A stretch of 64,000 nt of DNA from Tenrec ecaudatus (taxonomy: Eukaryota; Chordata; Mammalia; Afrosoricida; Tenrecidae): assembly GCF_050624435.1 (NCBI RefSeq), contig NC_134542.1, positions 7,994,497 to 8,058,496 on the forward strand, written 5' to 3'. This document shows, piece by piece, positions 56,600-64,000 of this stretch. The notes under the pieces are model-generated. The model was not told the DNA's origin. It made no database searches and saw only the letters and a program-made list of their open reading frames with translations. Position 1 is the stretch's first letter. The number at the start of each line of letters is the position of its first letter. The translations under genes and the position numbers were made by a program.

Positions 56600-57775
56600 A
56601 TACGAATGCTCAGTATTTTTGCTGAAGATAATCCAAAAACGACCCCTGCAGTACATATACAGGGACCTGCCAGGAAACTCAAGCTGGATTCAGAACAGAG
56701 GAAACCATTTGCTCACATCAGATGGAGCTTGAACGAAAGCAGAGACTCTCCCTGTTTTATTGACTCTGCAAAGGCATTCACCTGTGTCGATACTAACAGA
56801 CTGCAGATGATGTTTCGAAGAGTGGGAATTCCACAGCGCTTACTTGTGCTCGGGCAGAACCTCTACAAACATCACCAGGCAGTCGTTTGAACAGAACCGG
56901 GGGAGACTGCGTGACTTAAAATCAGGAAAGGCGTGCATCCTCTTTCATCAAGCATGCACACAACTACCCAATAATCTGGACCATCTGAAGAACCCGGCGT
57001 CAGAGTCAGAGGAAGACTCGTTAGCAATCTGCAATGTGCAGATGACACAACATTGCTTGCCGAAAGAAGACTGAAAGCGCTTCCTGACGGAGAGCAGACT
57101 ACAGCCTTCAGAATGGATTACACCTCAACCTGGGAAAAGCAAACGTCCCCACCCCTGGACCGATAAACACCACCAGGATCAACGGAGCAAAGATTGAGGT
57201 TGTCAAGGATTTAATTTTACTTGGATCCACAATCAAGGCTCTTGGAAGGAGCAGACATGAAATCCAGCATCGTGTTGCTCTGGGCAAATCTGAGGCCAAA
57301 GGTGTCTTTAAAGTGTTCAACAGCAAAGATGTCACTTTGAGGATTACGATGTGTGGTGTTTTCAATCTCCACCTACCACATATACAGGAAATCTAGCCGC
57401 AAGCAGAACTGATGCATTTCGTGAAGATTGTCGAACATGCCCTGGGCTGCCAGGAGAAAGAACAGATCCCTATTGGAAGTACAGCCAGGAGGTTCCCTAG
57501 AAGCAAAGATGGGGAGCTCACCAATGAGGGGGCTTCAAAAAGCACATGAGAAAAATGGAATACAAAAGTCATGGAATCTTCCCACACACTCTGAAACCCC
57601 CTCATACTTTGGACATGTTAGGAAGGCCCTTACTGACATCGTTAGACACAGCGACGGTCACACTGGGTTCAGACGTGGTGAGAACTGTGATGGCTCAGGA
57701 CGACCGAGCAGTGTTTTGTTCCGTTGTACACACGGTCGCTGTGGGTTGGAACTGGCTTGACGGTACTTAACAGAT
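56600..57775 (+). mobile_element. RTE LINE, RT domain to 3' end, degraded
   Basis: The frame at 56606-56890 has the palm region: FAHIRWSLNESRDSPCFID, then SAKAFTCVDTNRLQMMFRRV. The Y-A-D-D site region follows near 57045 (GTGCAGATGACACAACATTG) with frame breaks. An 80-bp MITE at 57525 interrupts it before the TTTGGACATGTTAGG segment. It ends with GGTCGCTGTGGGTTGGAAC and CTTGACGGTACTTAACAG. Confidence 0.87.
57525..57604. mobile_element. Mariner-like MITE, exactly 80 bp, nested in RTE
   Basis: Begins TGAGGGGGCTTCAAAAAG and ends TCTGAAACCCCCTCA. TA follows directly on the right; the left flank reads AA. The RTE continues on both sides. Confidence 0.8.
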
Positions 57776-57809
57776 ACGCGACAGAGAACAAGATAGGTGT
57801 TACCTGAAT

Positions 57810-58012
57810 TGACTAATGTAAAACCCATAGGCTTACAATAATTCTACCAGACAGAGTAGAACTGCCCCTCTGGGTTTCCAAGACTTTAACTCTTTACTGG
57901 TTCAGACAGCCTCATCTGTCTCCCAAACAGCAAGTGGTGGCTTTGAACCACTGACCTTGCAGTTAGCAGTTCAATGTGTAATCTGTTATGCCACCAGGGC
58001 TCCTTTGAGTAC
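57810..58012 (-). mobile_element. AfroSINE
   Basis: CAGACAGAGTAGAACTGCCC, TTTGAACCACTGACCTTGC, TGCCACCAGGGCTCC. Confidence 0.88.
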
Positions 58013-58057
58013 TATAAAGAAGTAAACTAAGGCAAGGAGAGTGGCTGTATCTTCAAG

Positions 58058-58805
58058 ACTGCCTTTAGACCTACGAATAGGGGATGGCTGGGGTCTTACA
58101 GGCTTGTAGTTAAACAAGCGGCCATCTAGCAGGGAAGCAACAAAGCCCACATGGAAGAAGCACACCAGCCTGTGTGATCATGAGGTGTCAACCGAGATAG
58201 GTATCAGGAGTTCAAGAACAAGTAATCCATTTGACATGAACAAGTGTAGACAAAGTGGAGACCCCAAACCCATATGGGAGGGAAAATTTACCCAGGGTGC
58301 AGTATAGCACTGATGAAACACATCACCATCCTCCAGTTCTTTAATATTTCCTCCCCTTATTATGGTCCCAGTTTTATCTCATTAAGCCTGCTAGACCTGT
58401 AAATATTCATTTGTATAATGAAGATCATTCAATGCATGAATTCCAAGACAGATAAGCCCATCAGAATTAGTAATGGGAACAATGGTTCCCCGGGGGTACG
58501 GGAGAGAGGTGGGGTGGGGGAGAGGCGGGGAGGAGAAAGGGGAACTGAAAGCAATGATGTCTGTATGACCCCACTGGAGGGGAACGAATAGCAGAATTAT
58601 AGGGGAACAGATATCATGTACGGTGTAAGATATGACAATAACAACTATTTAACAGGGTAAGAGCTCCTTTGGGGGAGCTGATCTCAAAGAGATCACAAAG
58701 ATGTTTTGAAAATGATGGTGGCAGTCATCGTACAATGATGCTCGATCTAATTGAATTATAGGTTGATGTAATATCTGTAAGAGCTCTCAATAAAATGGTC
58801 TAAAT
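58058..58805 (+). mobile_element. LINE-type 3'-end insert
   Basis: GTAGTTAAACAAGCGGCCATC, GAAGAAGCACACCAGCCTG, and an end at CTCTCAATAAAATGGTC followed by A-rich sequence. Same family as 28142, diverged in its middle. Confidence 0.7.
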
Positions 58806-59316
58806 GAAAAAGGAAGAAGGCGTGTCTTTGCACGGAGTGTTTTCTGGTCCCCGTGGATGTAGCCTCTGGGTGGTAACTGCCTCAGTTAGCTGCTAACCGA
58901 AACGGGGTGTGGCTTGCTCTGGGCCTGGGCCTGGTTCCAGCCCCTCCAGGACTGGCAGCCTCTGCTGGCCCTCAGAGCTCAGCAGCCACGCTTGCAGGAA
59001 GGCCAGGCTACGGAGGCCACGGGGAGAGAGGCCACCTAGGATGCGCAGCTCCAGCCACGCTCCCAGTGGAAGGCAGCTGCCCCGGGTGGAGCTTTGGGGC
59101 CAGCTGAGCTCCGTCAGCCCACAGACTCAGAGGAAGAAATTGCTCTTCGGCTGCTGAGGTCTGGGGTGAGGAAGGTCAGCGGTCAGGCAATCTTGTTTCC
59201 ATACATGCATTGATCGGCTTCACTGACTCATATGCTCATCATTTATTTATAGCACTGTCTAGGTAGTAGACAGTTCATAATTGTAAACTATGTAAACTAA
59301 AAAACCAAAGTTCATT
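58806..59316. other. Unrecognised sequence
   Basis: No gene or named repeat recognised. Confidence 0.3.
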
Positions 59317-60090
59317 GTTAGGTGCCACAGAGGCGGTTCCACGCCGAGTGCCTCTGTGTACAGCAGACACAAGAGTAAAGCACTGCCCAGGGTCCGGCGC
59401 CATCCTGCCGTTGTTTTTAGATGCAGCCACTGTGCGGCAGCCACTGTGTGCATCCATCTCATGGAGGCCTTCCTCCTCCTCGCTGCCCCTCTACTTTACC
59501 AAGCATGAAGTCCTTCTCCCGCCCACAGGTCCAAAGTACGAGAGATGAAGTCTCGCCATCCTTGCCTCTAGGGAGCATTCCGGCTCTACTTCTTCCGAGA
59601 CGGATTTGTTCATTTGGTAGTCCACGGTACTTCCAGAATTCTTGACCAGCACTCTGAGTCAAGGGCATCCATTCTTCTTTGGCCCTCCTTATTTCGTGTC
59701 CAAGTTTCACATGCCTATAAGGCGATTGAAAATATCAAGGCTTGGGTCAGGTGCACCTCAGTCCTCCGCCTCTTCGCTTTTCAACACGTTAAAGAGGTCT
59801 TGTGCAGCAGACTGACCCAATGCAGTGCCGTTAGATCTTAACTGTTACTTCCATGAGCAGCGATGGTGGATACGAGAAAGACAAGATCCTCCACAACGTC
59901 AATCTTTCCCCCATTTATCATGCTGCTTATTGTCCAGTTGTGAGGCCTTCACACCGAGCTGTCGCCCATCCTGAGCGCTGCGGTCCTTGATCTTCATCGG
60001 CACGTGCTTCGGGTCCTCCTTGCTTTCAGCGAAGCAGGCAAGGGTGTCATCTGCACATCGCAGGGTAAGCAGCCTTCCTCCAATGCAAAG
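59317..60090 (-). mobile_element. RTE LINE, RT C-terminal half to 3' end
   Basis: The minus-strand frame at 59899-60222 contains RCADDTLACFAESKEDPKHV followed by PMKIKDRS: the A-D-D core of the RTE Y-A-D-D motif with Cys in place of Tyr. The frame at 59459-59710 has KDFMLGKVEGQRGGGRP. The 3' end is at 59317 (TGTTAGGTGCCACAGAGGCG). Confidence 0.88.
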
Positions 60091-60136
60091 ACATTCGTAG
60101 GATGTACGTAAATGTACACCTCCCTCCCCCTTCAGT

Positions 60137-60345
60137 CTGCTGTAGGAGCCCTGGGGGGACAGGGGTATAGCGCCGAGCGAGTCACCGCAGGGCCAGCAGC
60201 ACGGACCCACCTGCCACCCCACGGGAGCAAGATGAAGCAGTCTGCTCCCAGACTGACTTACAGCTTTGGAACCACGAGGTCTGTCTTCCCCACCCTGCAG
60301 GGTGGCTGAGTTGGCATCGACTCGGTCGTGGGTTCAGCTTTCTTC
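60137..60345 (+). mobile_element. AfroSINE, diverged
   Basis: AGCCCTGGGGGGACAGGGG, CACGGGAGCAAGATGAAGCAG, and GTTGGCATCGACTCGGTCG in the tail. Confidence 0.75.
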
Positions 60346-60603
60346 TTGATTCGTATTTCCTGTGTCGGTGATTGAACCTGACCATGTGCAAACACCGATC
60401 CATTTGCATTTCCTACTATAACCCGCTATGGGCCGCACTGTTCATTTCACAGTGATTTACTGGAGCTGATGGTTGCCCTTGTTACTGTTCCATAAATGTC
60501 TCCCCAGCCTGACCCCCAGGCAACCTCTGGTTGATGGCAGCCTTTGCTGAAGGGCCTCCGTCTCAGAATGAGGGGGTCTTCGTGATGAGCATCACCATTG
60601 GAA

Positions 60604-60760
60604 CAGAGCCCTGGTGACACACGGGTTGGGGGCAGGGGGTGGGTGCTGCTAACAGCGCACCACCCAGCCCCTGGGAGGAAGAGGTGGCTGGCTGCTTCCA
60701 GGGAGACTCACAGCCTTGGAAACCCCACGGGACAGTTCTCCTGTCCGTCCTAGAGGTGGG
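60604..60760 (+). mobile_element. AfroSINE
   Basis: AGCCCTGGTGACACACGGG, TGCTGCTAACAGCGCACC, CTTGGAAACCCCACGGGAC; tail missing. Confidence 0.78.
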
Positions 60761-61785
60761 CTAGAGCCATGGCAGGCCGACTGCATGCTCACAATGACTT
60801 CTGTGAGTCAGGTGAGCCTTTGGCTCATTTTTCTTTGCAATACTCAATTCCTCTCTTAAATGATCTCTTCCCTCCCGGGAACTTTGTGGCTTCGTCATAG
60901 GCTTAAAACCCGTGGTCTGTGAGGGAAGTGGGCTGGAGGGTGACTTGCTGTGAACAGGTGCACCCAGTTGTGTCAGTTCCAGTAAACTCGGAGCCTTCCC
61001 TGGGGCTGGTGTGCGGCGTCCCTCTAACCACCGGGCAATTTCCTTGTCTTTAAGCCTGTCTCTGGACTCTGTCCTGCGGGCCATGAACCTCAAGGCTCCT
61101 GCTCCCTGCCGAGTACAACTGCCCCTGTGGGACTCTCTCATTGTGAGCAGAAAGCCTCATCACCCAGCGGTGCTGTGCAGGAAAGGCCTGGCAAACTGCT
61201 TCCAATGGGGATTGGCTGTGAAAGCCAGCCTACAGCCATTTGGCTTGCAGTTCAAATGAAGGATGGCAGACTGAAATGGCTGCTTTAGGTCTAAAAACAC
61301 AGTGTGCGGGGAGTTGAGTCTTTTTTGTCTTCCCAAGGGTTCTGAGGGGCCATTCGTGAAGATGCAGGCTGCTGGTTCCATCCCTGGGCTCCACACCCCA
61401 GTGGGCCTCCATACTGCTCCCCACCCTTTCTGACCCTGTGGAAGATGGCCATTGTGGCCAACCTCTGTCCCGAGCCACCCAGAAAGGTTAGTCATGGCCC
61501 AGGTTCGACGGACAGGCCGGTACCACCCTTGTGCTCAGGGACAAGATGATGTTATCTGTTATGTAAACGTCAGGGGAGGCCTTAGACTCTCAAAAGCAGG
61601 TGGCCGAAGGTCTCTGAGCCCAGGCCCAACATGGCAGTGGACAACACAGGGGACCATGGAGACAATCACCCTGTCTCCTTGGCGTCCTGGCTTCTCCCCC
61701 GTCTGTGTGCCCCTCTTCCCCCATCTTCACGGCCCACCAAATGGAGGTGGTGTGTCCCACAGCCCACCCACTCACTCACCCCCAC
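60761..61785. other. Intergenic sequence downstream of ITM2C
   Basis: A short AfroSINE remnant (CAACTGCCCCTGTGGGACTC) lies near 61119. No gene is recognised between here and the ITM2C poly(A) site. Confidence 0.4.
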
Positions 61786-61789
61786 ACAC

Positions 61790-62736
61790 AGTCAGAAGTA
61801 TAAGATCTTTAATGTTCTACAGACACTTCTGAGCAGAGCTACTTGAGAAATAGACCAGCATTTCTGTTTGGTTTCTGGGAAGCACCCACGTCTGACCGTC
61901 GGTGGCCCCCCGTGCAGGCAGGAAGGGCTCCGCAAGGGGTGAGCATGGAACCATCAGTGAAGACATGCAAGAGCAGGGGCGGGGGGAGGAGGGGAAACGC
62001 TGCGTGCTCCCAGAGAAAAGGGGGTGAATCTCAGAAGGCGGGGAGGCAGGTTGGCAGGTTTACAGGTACCAGGTGGCCCTCCCGCCCCCCAGTTTATCTT
62101 CAAAGACAAACAACTCCAGGCTTGCAGAAATGAACTCCACCTACTTGACCAAACACAGCTCCCAGCTACTCAGCACTACCTGGACAGGACTGGAAGCGAT
62201 CCTCCTCAGACCGTGGGAGTAGCCCCCCTGTGGCTCCAGCCATGGCTGGGGACCCCACTTGTGCTCCTGGGGCCTTGGCGGCCCCGTCCTTCTTTGGTTC
62301 CACTTGGAGAACAATTGTGCTTGACTTGACTCTCACCCCAGGCCGCAGCCCCAGACCCCTGGTGGTGGTGAAGGCACTGACAGAGGCCTGGCGCCCCCGG
62401 ACCAAGCCACCTTCCCTGCACTCTGGCTAGGCTCTCAGCCCAAGCCCTGGGGACTCAGGAGGAGAGGGTGTGCCCTGCAAGAATGCCTTCCAGGACCTGC
62501 CCCTCCCCCCCAAGCTACATTCAAATCCAACACCCACCCCACGTTGTCTGGGGTCCAGGAGGCCACTGTGCTGGTATGAGGAGGTGGGCGGGGCCAGGAA
62601 GGCTCAAGGAGACATGTCACATCTAAGGAAAGGTGGCCAGTGTACAAACTAAGCTAGAGACGGAGGTTGCCAGAGAGAGGTCAAAAGAGGAAGGGATGGG
62701 GGCGGGACAGAGCAAGGGTGGGGGCGCAGTGGCGGC
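61790..62736 (-). other. ITM2C: ITM2C 3' UTR
   Basis: Follows the stop codon on the minus strand for about 940 bases to a poly(A) signal. No SINE is seen inside it, unlike the surrounding intergenic DNA. Confidence 0.75.
61808..61813 (-). terminator. ITM2C: ITM2C polyadenylation signal ATTAAA
   Basis: Minus-strand ATTAAA, followed about 20 bases later by a strong GU-rich element (GTGTGTGGGGGTGAGTGAG). This combination marks cleavage near 61785-61797. Confidence 0.75.
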
Positions 62737-62828
62737 TCACACCACCCCGCAGATGCGGGTCTCCACCACGAAGGTGTTCTCCAAGTGGCGGATGGCAGTG
62801 CAGCTTTTGGCTCCTCGCTTAGTGACCC
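62737..62828 (-). CDS. ITM2C: ITM2C last coding exon (BRI3 C-terminal peptide)
   Basis: ITM2C (BRI3) is a type II membrane protein of the BRI/BRICHOS family, cut by furin-like proteases to release a C-terminal peptide, and linked to amyloid precursor processing in neurons. This 92-base exon completes an Arg codon begun in the previous exon, then encodes 29 residues and a stop. Cleavage motif R-V-T-K-R is followed by a 25-residue peptide that starts GAKSC and ends RICGVV with two cysteines, matching the family pattern. The acceptor is CCCTCCCAG at 62829-62837. From recall, the human peptide has Leu where this one has Arg just before ICGVV. The 5' exons (cytoplasmic tail, transmembrane segment, most of BRICHOS) lie beyond the window. 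Confidence 0.97.
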
Positions 62829-62949
62829 CTGGGAGGGAACAGAGAGATCCTAGTGAGACATCGGGGCGCAGAGGAGCTGGGGGTAGGGGCACCCCCCCGA
62901 TACCCTCAAGGATTGACCACTTTCCCACTGCCTGGTATTTCTGTCCAGG

Positions 62950-63105
62950 TGCTGTTGCCACCCCTTCACAGTAGCCCCCACGTGAGTCGAAGCAGAACTG
63001 TGTGCCCAGGCTGACTTTCAGAGTTAGACTGCCAGGACTTTCTTCTGAGGCACCTCCAGCCTTTCTATCGGCAACCCAATATGGGGGCCATTGTACCGCC
63101 CCAGC
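62950..63105 (-). mobile_element. AfroSINE-related fragment in the ITM2C intron
   Basis: GACTGCCAGGACTTTCTTCTG and CTTTCTATCGGCAACCC resemble the second AfroSINE subtype in reverse orientation. Diverged. Confidence 0.5.
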
Positions 63106-63187
63106 CCAGCCCACCCCACTCCTGTGTGTGATGTCGGGCATTATTTACTCTGTACTTGTGTATAAAGGAGAATAATTCTGCTCTCCA

Positions 63188-63393
63188 ACAGCAAACTCAC
63201 TGCCCTCAAGTCCATTCTGACTCAAGGCAACCCCATAGGACAGGGAAGAACTGGCCCTGGGGGTTCCCAAGACTCTCGTTCTTTACAGAAGTGGAAAGCC
63301 TTGGCTTTCTCCCAAGGAGCGGGCAGTGGTTTTGAACTGCTGACGCTGCAGTTAGCAGCCCAATAAGGAACCACTAAGCCACCAGAGCTCCTC
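63188..63393 (-). mobile_element. AfroSINE in the ITM2C intron
   Basis: CAAACTCACTGCCCTCAAG, CGTTCTTTACAGAAGTGG, TTGAACTGCTGACGCTGC and GCCACCAGAGCTCC. It lies in the same orientation as the gene, within the intron between the last two coding exons. Confidence 0.92.
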
Positions 63394-63537
63394 AATTTAC
63401 TCTCTAGAAGGCCACACAGAGTGAAATGGGGCCCAGCACACAGGAGGTGCTCGGCCACCGTCCCTCTCTCTCCCACAGGTGTGAGGGGAGCTGTCAGGGG
63501 AAGGCCCAGGGCGGGGGGCTGGGGAGCGGGCACTCAC

Positions 63538-63688
63538 GCCGCTGGGTGGTGCGACGTCGCAGCCGGTACGTGTCCTTGCCACGGCACAGGTGGTAGATGA
63601 AGGAGCCCAGTGCCTCCTTGTCGCTGACATGCTCTGTGACCACCATCTCCTCCTGGATGATGTACGTCTGGGGCAGGTAGGTTCCTTT
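63538..63688 (-). CDS. ITM2C: ITM2C penultimate coding exon (BRICHOS C-terminal part)
   Basis: 151 bases encoding 50 residues plus one base of a split Arg codon. It starts KGTYLPQTYIIQEEMVVTEH and ends in the basic run YRLRRRTTQR that precedes the furin site. The acceptor CTCTGCAG lies just above 63688 and the donor GTGAGTG just below 63538. Phase agrees with both neighbours (0 at the 5' side, 1 at the 3' side). The sequence is almost identical to human ITM2C as I recall it; the clearest difference is Lys for Arg at the first position. Confidence 0.97.
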
Positions 63689-63963
63689 CTGCAGAGGTAA
63701 TGGTCCCAGCGCTGAGCAGTGCCTGGTGCTCCTGCTCCCTGCTGCCCCACCCCGACTAGCCGCACAGTGGAGTTTCCTGGCACTGGTGGCACTGGGCGTG
63801 GCCTTGAAAGCTAAGGAAGCTGGCCTTCAGGAGAGCATGGGATTTGAGGGGAGAAGACGAGACGGTGACCCGGCTGTGGGGTCTGGGGAGTCTGGTGCCT
63901 GGCCCTCAAGTGCCCCCTACCCCACCCCACCGCTGCCCACCTCCAGCCCCAGCCCCAGCCCAC

Positions 63964-64000
63964 CTTCACGTTCATGAGCAGCTCCCAGAAGTTGCGAGGG
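63964..64000 (-). CDS. ITM2C: ITM2C coding exon, cut by the window edge
   Basis: The minus strand reads PRNFWELLMNVK and then a GTGGGG splice donor at 63958-63963. This is the known ITM2C stretch directly before the KGTYLP exon. The exon continues past 64000, so only its last 37 bases are visible. Confidence 0.93.

Noticed and set aside
10128-63393. tRNA genes suggested by box B-like sequences
   Set aside because: Each lies in an AfroSINE, whose 5' part is tRNA-derived; the cloverleaf is not maintained and SINE body follows.

Overview
The window is mammalian nuclear DNA, most likely from a tenrec (lesser hedgehog tenrec or a close relative). Three signs support this. Dozens of copies of the tRNA-derived Afrotherian SINE (AfroSINE) place it in Afrotheria. 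Pieces of a BovB-like RTE LINE, whose 3' end resembles the SINE tail, are scattered throughout. Five short hAT transposons of the SPIN ('Space Invader') type are present, and among Afrotheria SPIN is known from tenrecs. The species call is an inference from repeat content.

Only two protein-coding genes are recognisable. GPR55 (lysophosphatidylinositol receptor) is complete in one coding exon on the + strand at 29580-30527. The 3' part of ITM2C (BRI3, a BRICHOS-domain membrane protein) lies on the - strand at 62737-64000 as three exons; the rest of the gene is beyond the right edge. The two genes are tail to tail about 32 kb apart, the same arrangement as on human 2q37, which supports both calls.

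Layout: 1-29 kb is upstream of GPR55. It holds GC-rich unrecognised sequence, a long minus-strand RTE broken by LINE insertions (5.7-9.9 kb), SINE clusters, three SPIN or mariner-like DNA transposons, and a complete 1,075-bp LINE-type insertion ending about 360 bp before the GPR55 exon. 30.5-33.3 kb is probably the GPR55 3' UTR and contains a minisatellite with a SPIN inside it. 33-62 kb is intergenic: nested SINE/SPIN/RTE insertions, a 0.95-kb CA-rich minisatellite with a 60-bp higher-order unit, a palindrome, a 900-bp AT-rich retro-inserted block with a 12-bp target duplication, an RTE carrying an ERVL-type solo LTR, and several microsatellites. 61.8-64 kb is ITM2C with a well-supported poly(A) site.

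I see no CRISPR array, operon, phage or other prokaryotic system. What is distinctive here is the layered transposon history, much of which can be ordered because insertions are nested and target duplications are visible. SINE and RTE boundaries were read by eye and are approximate to about 10-20 bases, except where target-site duplications are given.
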